DNA from: Muribaculaceae bacterium
GTDB taxonomy: Bacteria > Bacteroidota > Bacteroidia > Bacteroidales > Muribaculaceae
NCBI GenBank assembly: GCA_017621225.1
Contig: JAGATN010000009.1
Span: 51,897 to 115,896 of the forward strand
Direction: 5' to 3'
DNA: 64,000 nt
How positions within the stretch are numbered: the stretch's first letter is position 1; every line of letters begins with the position of its first letter. The translations under genes were made by a program, and so were the position numbers. This document shows, piece after piece, positions 35,183 to 44,981 of the stretch. The notes below the pieces were generated by a model that did not search any database, was not told the DNA's origin, and saw nothing but the letters and a program-made list of their open reading frames with translations.

Positions 35183-37605
35183 TATATTGACACGCTGATG
35201 GTTTTTCCGGCCGGAATGGTCACTTTCTTACGCTTGCCGTTAACCTTTACGGTGGTCTTTGCGCCGGTGGGCGATGAAAGTTGCAGTTTGCTTACTTTTC
35301 CGTCGGTCCAATCCATGTCGACCACTATGTTGCCACGGGCCTTTAATCCCGATACCGATCCGTCGGCCCATTGCTTCGGTAGCGCGGGCAACAGAGTGAT
35401 GTCGTCGGGCGATGACTGTATCAACATTTCGGCTACTCCGGCGGTGCCGCCGAAGTTACCGTCGATCTGGAACGGCGAGTGCGCGTCGAGCATGTTGGGG
35501 TATGTTCCTCCGCCTCTGCGCGCATCGGGCCCTTGATAAGCGTCGGGGCTGATGTAGCGCAACAAACGTCGGTAAATGTGATATGCGTTGTCGGCATCGC
35601 CGAGACGTGCGTACAGATTCACTCTCCATCCGGTGCTCCATCCGGTGCTGTTGTCGCCCTTTATCTCCAGAGTCTTTTTAGCGGCATTCGCCAGATCGGG
35701 AGTGGCTTCGGTAGTGATGTGTCGTCCGGGATACAATCCGAACAGGTGCGACTGATGACGGTGCGTGGGCTCGGCATCTTCCCAGTCGTAATACCATTCC
35801 TGGAGATTGCCTTTTTTGCCTATGCTGTAAGGGTGTAGGCGCTTTAACGTTTCGTCGATGCGCTTGCGCAGCTGCTTGTCGGTTTTGAGCTCGGCGGCGG
35901 CGTCGCGCGCATCCATAAGGCATTGGCGCGCCATGGCGAGGTCGGCAGTGCCACCGTAAAATGTGGCTCCGCGATATCCGTCGGGGGCGATGTAGATGTT
36001 TTCGGGCGAAGTGGATGGCGAAGTTATGAGTTTGCCATCTTTTTCAATCAGCCAGTCGAGGCAGAACTCGGCTGCACCTTTCAGTGCGGGGTAATTCTTG
36101 CGAAGTTCTTCGATATCTTTGTTGAACAGGTAATTGTCCCAGATGTGCGTGGCCACCCATGCGCCACCCATTGTCCAGTTGGCCCAACTCGTGCCTCCAC
36201 TGTGCAGACCCACCGGGTTCGAGAGCGCCCAAATGTCGCTGTTGTGGCTCAGGCTCCAGCCGTTTTTAACTCCATAGTAAGCTTTGGCCGTTTCAGCTCC
36301 GGTTTTTGACAGATTGTTGATGAAAGCCATCAGCGGTTTGTGCATTTCGGGCAGATTGGTCACTTCGGCGGGCCAGTAGTTTTCCTGAAGGTTGATGTTT
36401 GTCGTGTAGTTGCTGCTCCACGGCGGCAACATCATTTCGTTCCATAAACCTTGAAGATTTGCCGGCACGCCCATTGTGCGCGACGACGAAATCAACAGAT
36501 AGCGTCCGAAGTTGAAGTACAATTCTTCGAGGTCGGGATTGGATTGCGATTCGTCGGTGTATTGTTTCAGCTGCACGTCGGTGGGCAGTGATGCTATTTC
36601 GGGCGCGGTAGTGCCGAGGTCGAGCTTCACTCTGTCGAAAAAGCTCTTGTAGTCGTCGGTATGGCGCGATTTGAGTTGATCGAAATTGAGCTTCGATGCG
36701 GCTGCTATTCTGTTTTTTGCAATGTCGCGATACGGGCGGCCTTCGGTGGCGGGATCGCGGTCGAAACCGTTGAAGCTCGTGGCGTTCGTGATTAAAAGAG
36801 TGGCCGACGGAGCCCCGGCAATCTTTAATTGTCCGGCCGATGCGGTCACTTTGCCGCCTCCATCGGTCGATGCGCTTATCAGCGTGCGGAATCGCATGCC
36901 TCTTTCGGGGTCGTATTCAAATTTATTTTCAAGTCCGCCCACATACACCGGATATGATCGGTAGGCAACGTATCCTTCGGCCGAAATTTCGTTATTTTCG
37001 GATATTACCGAATGCGGAAGCTGCGAGTCGAAGCTTACGAGCGCGTTTATGCCTGCGGGGTCGTCGGTCGACATACGTACTATTATTACCGAATCGGGTG
37101 CGGATGCGAAATATTCGGTGCGCATCGGGTAGCCGTTTATCGTGTACGAACTTGAAGCAATGGCATTGCTCAAATCGAGCTGTCGGGTATAGTTTGACGT
37201 TTTTTTGCCGAAATGGTCGACGTATTTAATGCTTACGGCGCCGAGCGGCTGATAATTTTCGGTGTATTCGCCCTGTACTTTTAGCTGAAGACGGTCGGCT
37301 GTCTTATAATCTTCCTTGTCAAGAGCTTCCCTGATTTCGGGTATGGCTTTGTATGCATCGGGTGCAAACGGCTTGCCCATTGGTTCCCCGGTCCAGAGGG
37401 TTATGTCGTTGATGGGTATTCGGTCGATTCGCGTGTCGCCGTATATTATGGCACCGAGGTTGCCGTTTCCGATTACGAGACTTTCTTCAAAGAATTTTGC
37501 AGGCCGGTCATATTTCAATAATGTAGAGTTGTCGGCTGCAATAGTGTATTGGTATGCGGAGGCGGTAATCAGCAAGCCAAACGCATATTTGCACAGATTT
37601 CCCAT
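35182..37605 (-). CDS. GH95 alpha-L-fucosidase/alpha-L-galactosidase
   Basis: Secreted inverting glycosidase of 807 residues from ATG 37605; 51 further in-frame codons upstream overlap the next gene and have no signal peptide at their start. The signal peptide (MGNLCKYAFGLLITASAYQYTIA) precedes a GH95 N-terminal domain (FFEESLVIGNGNLGAIIYGD, NDITLWTGEP) and the barrel with MGVPANLQGLWNE, LQENYWPAEV, TSPSTSPEN and SPFQIDGNFGGTAG, which carry the family's catalytic Asn/Glu/Asp. GH95 acts on alpha-1,2-fucose or alpha-L-galactose in host or plant glycans. A minus-strand TATATTTG (37640-37647) lies 35 bp upstream. Its stop overlaps lpxB. Confidence 0.92.
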   Translation of the reverse strand: MGNLCKYAFGLLITASAYQYTIAADNSTLLKYDRPAKFFEESLVIGNGNLGAIIYGDTRIDRIPINDITLWTGEPMGKPFAPDAYKAIPEIREALDKEDYKTADRLQLKVQGEYTENYQPLGAVSIKYVDHFGKKTSNYTRQLDLSNAIASSSYTINGYPMRTEYFASAPDSVIIVRMSTDDPAGINALVSFDSQLPHSVISENNEISAEGYVAYRSYPVYVGGLENKFEYDPERGMRFRTLISASTDGGGKVTASAGQLKIAGAPSATLLITNATSFNGFDRDPATEGRPYRDIAKNRIAAASKLNFDQLKSRHTDDYKSFFDRVKLDLGTTAPEIASLPTDVQLKQYTDESQSNPDLEELYFNFGRYLLISSSRTMGVPANLQGLWNEMMLPPWSSNYTTNINLQENYWPAEVTNLPEMHKPLMAFINNLSKTGAETAKAYYGVKNGWSLSHNSDIWALSNPVGLHSGGTSWANWTMGGAWVATHIWDNYLFNKDIEELRKNYPALKGAAEFCLDWLIEKDGKLITSPSTSPENIYIAPDGYRGATFYGGTADLAMARQCLMDARDAAAELKTDKQLRKRIDETLKRLHPYSIGKKGNLQEWYYDWEDAEPTHRHQSHLFGLYPGRHITTEATPDLANAAKKTLEIKGDNSTGWSTGWRVNLYARLGDADNAYHIYRRLLRYISPDAYQGPDARRGGGTYPNMLDAHSPFQIDGNFGGTAGVAEMLIQSSPDDITLLPALPKQWADGSVSGLKARGNIVVDMDWTDGKVSKLQLSSPTGAKTTVKVNGKRKKVTIPAGKTISVSI

Positions 37606-37697
37606 TATGATTATTTTTTTTTGATTGTCGTTGAGATTGCAAATATATATAAAATATCGGGGATTTTGAGTAAATTTGCCAATCGAAACCGTTTGAT

Positions 37698-39548
37698 ATG
37701 AATGATTTTTGGAAATTATTGAGGAGGTTTGTACCGCCGTATAAAAAATATTTGGCACTAAATGTAGTGTTCAATGTGCTTTCAGCGATCCTGACGCTGT
37801 TTTCGTTTGCTGTGATAATGCCCATCCTTGAGATGCTGTTTCAAATCAATGAAACGGGCTATTCCTATATGCCGTTTTCGTCAGCTTCGGTAAGTCAGTG
37901 GACCAAGGTGGCCATAAACAATTTCTATTATTACACGCAAGAAACCATAGTTTATTACGGACAGAGCACCACGTTGGCTCTGTTGGCTGCGATGCTCGTG
38001 TTCATGACCGGGCTGAAAACCGGAACGGCATATCTGAGCTCTTACTTCATAATACCGCTCAGATCGGGCATAGTAAGAGACATACGCAATCATCTTTACG
38101 ATAAGATAGTGTCGCTCCCGATCGGATTCTTTACCAACGAACGCAAGGGCGACGTGATGGCTCGAATAAGCGGTGATGTCACCGAGATAGAAACGTCGAT
38201 AATGGCATCGCTCGACATGCTGTTTAAAAATCCGGTGATGATAATAGTGTGCCTGGCTACTATGATAGCTCTGAGCTGGCAGCTTACGCTTTTCGTGCTC
38301 GTGCTTCTTCCCATTGCCGGAGTGGCAATGGGTAAGATAGGCAAACGTCTGAAGCGCGTTTCGCTCGAAAGTCAGCAGCAGTGGGGCGTTTTGATGAGCA
38401 ACATAGAGGAAACGCTTGGTGGATTGCGAATAATAAAGGCGTTTAATGCCGAAGATAAGGTGGAGAGACGTTTCCGTGCCGGCACTCAGAAATTTTTCGA
38501 CTTGTCGAATCGCGTGGCCCGACGTCAGTCGCTGGCGCACCCGATGAGCGAGTTTCTCGGCACGCTGACGATAGCGATAGTGCTGTGGTTCGGGGGCACG
38601 CTTATAATAAGCGGAACGTCAAACATCACGGCTTCGTCGTTCATATATTATATGGTTATATTTTACAGTATAATCAATCCGGCCAAGGATTTGTCGAAGG
38701 CCGTGTATGCCATACAGAAAGGTTTGGCCTCGATGGAGCGTGTCGACAAGATTCTTAACGCGCGCAATCCGATAGCCAACCCCGCGCACCCCGTTGAGAT
38801 AACTCATTTCAAAGGTGAGGTTAAATACGAGGGGGTCACTTTCGGTTACGATAAAACCGTGCCCGTGGTTAAAGATGTCAGCTTCACCATCAAGCCGGGC
38901 GAAACTGTGGCCCTTGTAGGGCAGAGCGGCAGCGGTAAGTCGACCGTCGCCGACTTGTTGCCACGTTTTTATGACGTGGACGGGGGCTGCATAAAAATTG
39001 ACGGCGTTGACATTCGCGACATGAAGGTGTACGAACTGCGCTCTTATATGGGCAATGTCAATCAGGAGGCCATATTGTTTAACGATACGTTCTACAATAA
39101 CATAACCTTTGGCGTTAAGCACGCCACCAAGGAGCAAGTGATCGAAGCGGCCCGAATAGCCAATGCCCATGAATTCATTATGTCGACCGAGCATGGCTAT
39201 GATACTAACATTGGCGATCGCGGATGTCGCCTGTCGGGCGGTCAGCGTCAGCGATTGTCGATTGCGAGGGCCATACTTAAAAATCCTCCGATTCTTATTC
39301 TCGACGAAGCAACTTCAGCTCTCGATAGCGAGAGCGAACTTCTGGTGCAGCAGGCTCTCGATCGTCTGATGAAAGATCGCACCACGCTTGTCATTGCGCA
39401 CCGTTTGTCGACGATAAAAAATGCCACGCAGATATGCGTGATGCACGACGGTGCCATAGTGGAACGCGGCACTCACGACGAACTCATATCTAAGTGCGGC
39501 TATTACACCCGGTTGGTTGAAATGCAATCGATCGGCGGTAAACAGTGA
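37698..39548 (+). CDS. ABC exporter, MsbA-like
   Basis: A 616-residue half-transporter with an N-terminal membrane domain of six helices (about 20-330) and a C-terminal ATPase (about 370-610). The Walker A is GQSGSGKST, the signature LSGGQRQRLS, Walker B ILILDEATSALD, and the switch His is in VIAHRLSTI. Homologues export lipids, including lipid A core, or lipoprotein/peptide substrates. Its position divergent from the lpxB unit favours a lipid role, but that is inference. TAAATTTG at 37671-37678 may be its -7 box. Confidence 0.9.
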   Translation: MNDFWKLLRRFVPPYKKYLALNVVFNVLSAILTLFSFAVIMPILEMLFQINETGYSYMPFSSASVSQWTKVAINNFYYYTQETIVYYGQSTTLALLAAMLVFMTGLKTGTAYLSSYFIIPLRSGIVRDIRNHLYDKIVSLPIGFFTNERKGDVMARISGDVTEIETSIMASLDMLFKNPVMIIVCLATMIALSWQLTLFVLVLLPIAGVAMGKIGKRLKRVSLESQQQWGVLMSNIEETLGGLRIIKAFNAEDKVERRFRAGTQKFFDLSNRVARRQSLAHPMSEFLGTLTIAIVLWFGGTLIISGTSNITASSFIYYMVIFYSIINPAKDLSKAVYAIQKGLASMERVDKILNARNPIANPAHPVEITHFKGEVKYEGVTFGYDKTVPVVKDVSFTIKPGETVALVGQSGSGKSTVADLLPRFYDVDGGCIKIDGVDIRDMKVYELRSYMGNVNQEAILFNDTFYNNITFGVKHATKEQVIEAARIANAHEFIMSTEHGYDTNIGDRGCRLSGGQRQRLSIARAILKNPPILILDEATSALDSESELLVQQALDRLMKDRTTLVIAHRLSTIKNATQICVMHDGAIVERGTHDELISKCGYYTRLVEMQSIGGKQ

Positions 39549-39769
39549 TATCCGCTACCTCTGTTTTAACTTTTAATTGCATTTGTTGGGTATATTTGGC
39601 TTTTGTTTTTCTTTAATACAATTGTCAGAGAAAATAAAAAATGATACCTTTGTGCGGATTAATCAACAAAACCGTTCTGATTAGTCGACGAAAAAATATA
39701 TCACATCCCTGTATACACTTTACAACATGTTAATTGTGAACTATGTCGTGAGACATGGTTCACATATTT

Positions 39770-39800
39770 TTTGTATTGTAGCCCAAAATAATTAAATTTG
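39770..39800 (+). promoter_or_regulatory. Promoter of the GH31 gene
   Basis: TTTG (39770-39773), 19 nt spacer, TAAATTTG (39793-39800): a full Bacteroidota promoter with a leader of about 30 nt. Confidence 0.82.
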
Positions 39801-39836
39801 TCACCAAACTATTTAATAACCTTAAAAATACAATCA

Positions 39837-42074
39837 ATGATTAAATGCTTCAGGAGGATATGCCTGTCGGCCGTGATGTCGGTTATGTGCATCTGTTCGT
39901 CGGCAGTCGAAAATCCGTATGTGATAGGCAATAGCCGCGTCACGTTCATTACCGACAATCTGGTCAGGGTGGAATATGCGTTTAACGGCAAGTTTCTCGA
40001 TGACTCCACTTTGTTTGCAGTTGACCGTACGCCACGGCCCGTGGATGTGAAAGTGGAGCGCGACGGGCGTAAGTATAAATTCACCACGTCGGCAATGTGT
40101 CTCGAGCTCGACAACGACGGATGTCCGTTCGGTCAGAAAAATTTGCGCGCCACATGGGTGCAGGACGGCAAGGAGAAAAAATGGGATCTGCCTGACGAAC
40201 AGCGCGGAAACCTTCAAGGCCCCGTAGTTACGTTAGATGCCGTCAGCGGCCCGATACGTCGCATGGAGGGCTTGCTGAGTCGTGACGGATGGTATGTGAT
40301 AAACGATACCGGAAAAGACGTTTACAAAAACGGATGTCTGCAATATCGCGATCGCGACCATGTTCAGGACATATATCTCTTTGTGTATGGTACCGATTAT
40401 AAGGCGGCCCTGCGTTCGTTGGCGGCCGTGAGCGGAAAGGTGCCCATGACCCGAAAATATGTACACGGATCGTGGTATTGCCGTTGGTGGCCATATACGG
40501 CCGACGATTATCGCGAAATAGTGGCGGGATACAAGGAGCATGATTTTCCGATGGATGTTTTGGTGTTTGACATGGACTGGCATAGAAAGGACGGTCTTAT
40601 AGGTACGGGACATGCCGGCACGAGAGGATGGACGGGATATAGCTGGAACCACAAGCTGATACCTGATCCGAAAGGCTTGCTCAAGGAGTTTGCCGACCAA
40701 AACATATACGTCACTATCAACGATCATCCGCACGACGGATTGCGCCCGCACGAAGATGCATTCGATGCGTTCATCAAGGATCTGGGCGTCGACACGGCTA
40801 AAAGCGGAGTGCCTTATTTCGATGCCGGCGATCCGGTGTATATGAAGGCGTTTTTCAAGCATGCGCATGGTCCGAGCGAGGAGATGGGCGTTGCTTTTTG
40901 GTGGCTTGACTGGCAACAGGACTATTCGTTCCCGATTGTGCGCGGCACCACTACGAAGCATCTGCCGTGGCTCAATGAGCTGTATTATCTCGATTCGAAG
41001 AAAAACAATCTTCGCGGAGCCGGATTTTCGCGCTGGGGCGGATGGGGCGATCACCGTCATCCCATACAGTTTTCGGGCGATGCCGTGGGCAACTGGAAGA
41101 TGCTTACGTTTGAGGTCGATCTGACGACGACGAGCGGCAATGCCGGATGTTTTTTCTGGGCGCACGACATAGGCGGATTCTATGCCGGCATGGACAAGGA
41201 GCTATATACGCGATGGACTCAGTTCGGGCTTCTTAACTCGTCGCTGCGCATTCACTCGGTGGTGGGCGAAAAGAATGACCGTCGCCCATGGCTTTGGGGT
41301 GAGCGCGAAGAAAAAGCTATGCGCCGAATATACCATATGCGTTCGCAACTGATGCCATACATATACTCGTCGGTACGTCAATGCCACACCGATATGCTGC
41401 CGTTGAACAGGGGATTGTACATAGAGTGGCCCGAAGTGGAGGAATCGTATAAGCATCCCGGTCAGTTCATGTATGGCGACATGATAATGGGCGCACCCGT
41501 TACCGAAGCGGGCGAAGGTGCCGATTTCGTGGTTAATAAAAGCGTTTATTTCCCCGAAGGATGCGACTGGTACAGCCTTTTTACGGGTGACGCTTACGCG
41601 GGCGGAACTACTGCAACGGTTCCCACTCCGCTCGAGGAGTCGCCGGTGTTTGTAAAAGGCGGTTGGCCGCTCCCCATGCAGCCGTATACCGAGCGAATGG
41701 CTTCCACGCCGTTGTCGCGCCTGATAGTTCGTTGCTACCCCGGCGCTGACGGCTGTGAAAACTCATACACGCTGTATGAGGATGACGGCGTGACGCTCGA
41801 CTATGAATCGGGGCGCTATGCAACTACCAAAATGACTTATGGCCGATCGGCCGACGTCACTACCGTGACCATCGGCGCCGTTGACGGTGAGTATGACGCT
41901 CAGCCGCAAAAGAGAGCTTACTCCGTAGAACTTCCCGGCGTGGAAGGCAAGCTGAAAGTTAAGGTAAACGGACGTAAGGCCAAATGGAGTTACGACGAAA
42001 CGATAAAAGGCATTGTGGTCGACGTGCCCGAAACCGATATACGTAAATCTGTAGTAGTAACAGTAAAGAAATAA
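39837..42074 (+). CDS. GH31 alpha-glycosidase
   Basis: Secreted retaining glycosidase, 745 residues from ATG 39837 (13 upstream in-frame codons span the promoter region and are excluded). A signal peptide precedes the N-terminal beta-sandwich. The TIM barrel contains VFDMDWHRKDG, the nucleophile Asp358 in FWWLDWQQD and the acid/base Asp444 in FFWAHDIGGF. C-terminal beta domains with LYEDDGVTLDYESG (DUF5110-like) follow. GH31 members act on alpha-glucose, alpha-xylose or alpha-galactose; the DMDWH and WLDWQ sequences mark a group whose specificity I cannot decide. It is a monocistronic unit with its own promoter and terminator. Confidence 0.9.
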   Translation: MIKCFRRICLSAVMSVMCICSSAVENPYVIGNSRVTFITDNLVRVEYAFNGKFLDDSTLFAVDRTPRPVDVKVERDGRKYKFTTSAMCLELDNDGCPFGQKNLRATWVQDGKEKKWDLPDEQRGNLQGPVVTLDAVSGPIRRMEGLLSRDGWYVINDTGKDVYKNGCLQYRDRDHVQDIYLFVYGTDYKAALRSLAAVSGKVPMTRKYVHGSWYCRWWPYTADDYREIVAGYKEHDFPMDVLVFDMDWHRKDGLIGTGHAGTRGWTGYSWNHKLIPDPKGLLKEFADQNIYVTINDHPHDGLRPHEDAFDAFIKDLGVDTAKSGVPYFDAGDPVYMKAFFKHAHGPSEEMGVAFWWLDWQQDYSFPIVRGTTTKHLPWLNELYYLDSKKNNLRGAGFSRWGGWGDHRHPIQFSGDAVGNWKMLTFEVDLTTTSGNAGCFFWAHDIGGFYAGMDKELYTRWTQFGLLNSSLRIHSVVGEKNDRRPWLWGEREEKAMRRIYHMRSQLMPYIYSSVRQCHTDMLPLNRGLYIEWPEVEESYKHPGQFMYGDMIMGAPVTEAGEGADFVVNKSVYFPEGCDWYSLFTGDAYAGGTTATVPTPLEESPVFVKGGWPLPMQPYTERMASTPLSRLIVRCYPGADGCENSYTLYEDDGVTLDYESGRYATTKMTYGRSADVTTVTIGAVDGEYDAQPQKRAYSVELPGVEGKLKVKVNGRKAKWSYDETIKGIVVDVPETDIRKSVVVTVKK

Positions 42075-42100
42075 TTATATCGTAATTATACAAAATAAGG

Positions 42101-42127
42101 GAGGCTGTGTCGTTACGACGCAGCCTC
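42101..42127. terminator. Hairpin terminator between GH31 and the Gate-domain gene
   Basis: Stem GAGGCTGTGTCG / CGACGCAGCCTC with one G-U pair and a 3-nt loop, placed between convergent genes. The T-rich tail is better on the minus strand (CCCTTATTTTG), so it may act in both directions. Confidence 0.7.
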
Positions 42128-42159
42128 TTGATATTGTGATTATGTCCCTATTCCGTTCG

Positions 42160-43368
42160 TCAGGCCATAATCATGGTTACCAGTACGTACATGGCGTGAG
42201 CCACTATTGCGGCAGCAATGCCGCCTATGGTATGAGCGAGTATGGCTTTCGGAGTAAGTTCGCGATATCCGAGCGAATCGAGCATGGCGGTATGCGTGCT
42301 CAAGTATCCGCTCCAGCACATTCCGATGGCGGTGAACACTGCAATGGCGTTGCCGTCAATCCATCCCTGCGTAATGAAGTTGGGCACGAGCGACAAGGCT
42401 GCTCCTACGGCTCCGAGCGCGGTTATGGGGAACGCTACGAGGTGCGGATCATGGAATCCGAAAAGCCAATCGAATACGAAGTTGACTTTTTGTGCCAGCC
42501 AAGGCAGTACCTCGATGCCTTCGTATGCTGCACCGGTATATTCGCCGGTCGACGAAGCGCCGAATGTCAGTATCATGACGAGCGTAGATATTATGAGTAC
42601 GCCGGGGATGATGGCTATGCCTACGTCGACGCCGGTGCGTCCGCCGTCGAGCAGAGAGTTGAGCGTTCTAATGAAAAGCGACTTCGACTCTACCTTTTCG
42701 TCCTTCATCTCTACTTTCGAATCGTTGTCGAGTACGCCCTCCTCGAGGAACTTCGGATAAGCTTTTATGACGAACGACTGCATGAGGCGCGTTGATACGA
42801 TGCATCCGCAGAATGCACCGAAAAATCCTATCAGCGGTGCAAGGAAGTAGCCCTGACCCACCATGAACACTATTACGAGAAGACCCATGCCAAATGCCGT
42901 GCCGAAGTTGGTGAGCGATATGAATTGGAACTTCTTGAAGTAAGAGCTGAATCGCTTATCCTGCGAGAGCGATATGATGGCGGGATTGTCGCTGAGGAAA
43001 GTCATCACGGCGCCCAAAGCGGCAACTCCGGGCAGATTGAACAGCGGGCGCATGAGCGGGCGCAGCAATCGTTCGAGCAACTTTACCACTCCAAATTCAA
43101 CGAAAAGACGGCCGATGGCACCGGTCACCACGCATATGCCCATAAGATAAAACACCGTGTTGAGCAGCAGGTCGTGCGCGGTGTGCATTATGGTGTTGAG
43201 CATATTGGGCACACCCATTATCGACCCTATGTAGTAAAATAAGGCAAACACGATAACCAGACAGGGGATGCCTGACGGTATGTAGCGTGATATGCTGAAT
43301 TTTTTAGCAGCCGTCGACTTCATTTCGATGGCTTCTGATTCATGTTCGTTTTCGATTTGTTGGTTCAT
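42160..43368 (-). CDS. Gate/nucleoside-recognition domain membrane protein (YjiH-like)
   Basis: An integral inner-membrane protein of 402 residues with about 8-10 helices. It belongs to the Gate (nucleoside recognition) family: LPGVAALGAVMTFLSDNPAIISLSQDKRF and FGTAFGMGLLVIVFM are characteristic. A cytosolic loop of about 35 residues (KVEMKDEKVESK) splits the two membrane halves. The transported substrate is not known in this family. It lies 43 bp upstream of, but is transcribed in the same direction as, a porin gene that precedes it. Confidence 0.8.
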   Translation of the reverse strand: MNQQIENEHESEAIEMKSTAAKKFSISRYIPSGIPCLVIVFALFYYIGSIMGVPNMLNTIMHTAHDLLLNTVFYLMGICVVTGAIGRLFVEFGVVKLLERLLRPLMRPLFNLPGVAALGAVMTFLSDNPAIISLSQDKRFSSYFKKFQFISLTNFGTAFGMGLLVIVFMVGQGYFLAPLIGFFGAFCGCIVSTRLMQSFVIKAYPKFLEEGVLDNDSKVEMKDEKVESKSLFIRTLNSLLDGGRTGVDVGIAIIPGVLIISTLVMILTFGASSTGEYTGAAYEGIEVLPWLAQKVNFVFDWLFGFHDPHLVAFPITALGAVGAALSLVPNFITQGWIDGNAIAVFTAIGMCWSGYLSTHTAMLDSLGYRELTPKAILAHTIGGIAAAIVAHAMYVLVTMIMA

Positions 43369-43411
43369 ACGTTTTTAGATAAGGATTGTTTATGGCATTA
43401 GTTTGTTTTTA

Positions 43412-44437
43412 TTATTTGCGAGAGAATGACAGAAGGTTCATTTCCCATTTCACGCCGAAGTCGAGAATCGACGATTTGTTTTGCATCAAGTCGGCCTTAT
43501 TTGCGTTCGTGCCCCAAGCGTAATAGAAATTGGCGTGGAAACGCAGCGTGGAGTGAAGGTTGGCAAACGGATAGAATTCGACACCGCCGCCTGCCATTTT
43601 CATTTCGGTAGAAGGGAGTACGGTGTAGTCGGCTGCCGAATTGGTGCGATTGACGTCGTAAGTCATCTTGGCATGCAGTTTCCAGCGGTCGGCGGGTGCG
43701 TATGATAGTTCGCCCATTACGGAGCAGTCCTTGAACAGGAAAGTCTGATGGTTGGCCGCGCGGTTCATGAAGTCGAGTTCGAGAGATGCTTTGCCGAAGT
43801 TGAATTTGTTGCCGAGGGCTATATAGTTAATGTAGTTTCCAGGACGATACTCGATGAGGTTTATCGAATAAATGGTGTTGAACCAACCGTGGTTGCCCTG
43901 CCACAGCAAGTTGTAGGCGTAAACGTCGCGGTTTTCGCGCGTGAAGAACGGGCTTTCGCAGAATTGGCCAAGTATCTTGTCGTTTTCGGTGACGTGGTAT
44001 GCAACCGATCCGCCTATCTGATAGCAAGGAATGTTGTTCCAGAACACCGAGCAGCTATAAAGGTCGATGGGCGGACGATCGTATTCCCAGCCGCCTATGG
44101 CCACTATCTGCTTGCCGCCTGCAAACGACCAATTGTTATAATTATAGTTTAGATATACCCAGTCGGTAGCGTCGAAAAACGTGCGATCGGAGTGCTCCTT
44201 GTTAAGGCGTTGCCTCCATGAATATGACAGATTGTCGGTTATGTTTCCGTCGACTCTGATGTTTAAAAATTTACCTTCAAAACCGGTATTGTCTTTAATT
44301 GTGGTTCCATCAAGCCAGTTACGTTGATAATCAAGGCGGGTTTCAAGTCGCAATGTCATCAATTTGTCGTCGTTGCTCTGAGCTGCGACACTTAGAGCTG
44401 CCGATGCCAGCAGCATAGCACACAATGCTTTTTTCAT
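43412..44437 (-). CDS. Outer-membrane porin
   Basis: A 341-residue protein with a signal peptide (MKKALCAMLLASAALSVAAQ) and an all-beta pattern of alternating aromatic strands, ending in a short C-terminal strand (WEMNLLSFSRK). Segments such as SYSWRQRLNKEHSDRTFFDA, WVYLNYNYNNWSFAGGKQIV and GGWEYDRPPIDLY fit the OprO/P-type porins of Bacteroidota. The solute is unknown. It lies just before the Gate-family transporter in the same direction, so the two may move one solute across both membranes. A -7-like TAATTTTG lies on the minus strand at 44472-44479. Confidence 0.75.
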   Translation of the reverse strand: MKKALCAMLLASAALSVAAQSNDDKLMTLRLETRLDYQRNWLDGTTIKDNTGFEGKFLNIRVDGNITDNLSYSWRQRLNKEHSDRTFFDATDWVYLNYNYNNWSFAGGKQIVAIGGWEYDRPPIDLYSCSVFWNNIPCYQIGGSVAYHVTENDKILGQFCESPFFTRENRDVYAYNLLWQGNHGWFNTIYSINLIEYRPGNYINYIALGNKFNFGKASLELDFMNRAANHQTFLFKDCSVMGELSYAPADRWKLHAKMTYDVNRTNSAADYTVLPSTEMKMAGGGVEFYPFANLHSTLRFHANFYYAWGTNANKADLMQNKSSILDFGVKWEMNLLSFSRK

Positions 44438-44535
44438 CTTTAAATAATGATCGGTTAACTATAAATTTTTGCAAAATTACATCATTTATTCAGAATAAAG
44501 ATAAAACGGCATCATAAAAAATTTCAGACTCGTAT

Positions 44536-44577
44536 ATAAAAAGATGGAGGCTAAACCAAATTGGCATAACCTCCATC
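44536..44577 (-). terminator. Terminator of the tRNA-Arg pair
   Basis: On the minus strand the 8-bp stem GATGGAGG / CCTCCATC, extended by an inner CCAA/TTGG pairing, is followed by CTTTTTAT. It lies 8 bp after the second tRNA. Confidence 0.82.
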
Positions 44578-44584
44578 ATTTATG

Positions 44585-44658
44585 TGACTCCTACAGGATT
44601 CAAACCTGTAACCTTCTGATCCGTAGTCAGATGCTCTATTCAGTTGAGCTAAGGAGCC
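44585..44658 (-). tRNA. tRNA-Arg (anticodon ACG), distal copy
   Basis: A 74-nt cloverleaf: acceptor GGCTCCT/AGGAGTC (one G-U), D-stem GCTC/GAGC, anticodon stem TCTGA/TCAGA with loop CTACGGA, and T-arm ACAGG-TTTGAAT-CCTGT. The anticodon ACG decodes CGN arginine codons after A34 deamination. The 3' CCA is not encoded. Confidence 0.95.
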
Positions 44659-44677
44659 CTGTCATAAAACAAATATG

Positions 44678-44751
44678 TGACTCCTACAGGATTCAAACCT
44701 GTAACCTTCTGATCCGTAGTCAGATGCTCTATTCAGTTGAGCTAAGGAGCC
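44678..44751 (-). tRNA. tRNA-Arg (anticodon ACG), proximal copy
   Basis: Identical in all 74 positions to the copy at 44585-44658, with a 93-bp period. The two form one transcript ending at the hairpin at 44536-44577. Identity extends a few bases past the 3' end, indicating a recent tandem duplication or gene conversion. Confidence 0.95.
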
Positions 44752-44981
44752 TTTTTAAGGCGTTCGCCTCTCTTGGCGATTGCGAGTGCAAAGGTAATTC
44801 GATTTTGTGAATTGACAAAATATATTGCAATTTATTTTTTAGCGTTTTATCTTCATTGAAATGTGGATATGCGTTAAATGCTTGTTACGTAGTGTGATAC
44901 TTCGATTTGCGACGAAAAAATGTCGTTAAGTTGATTTTGGCCTGATAAATTGTTATCTTCGTAGTCTGAAACACAGATTTA

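Noticed and set aside
37606-37758. Longer N-terminus of the GH95 protein
   Set aside because: It would place 51 charged residues before a good signal peptide and overlap the ABC gene start.
44544-44810. 88-codon plus-strand frame with repeated protein segments
   Set aside because: It is the reverse complement of the two tRNA-Arg genes; the protein repeat reflects the tRNA duplication.
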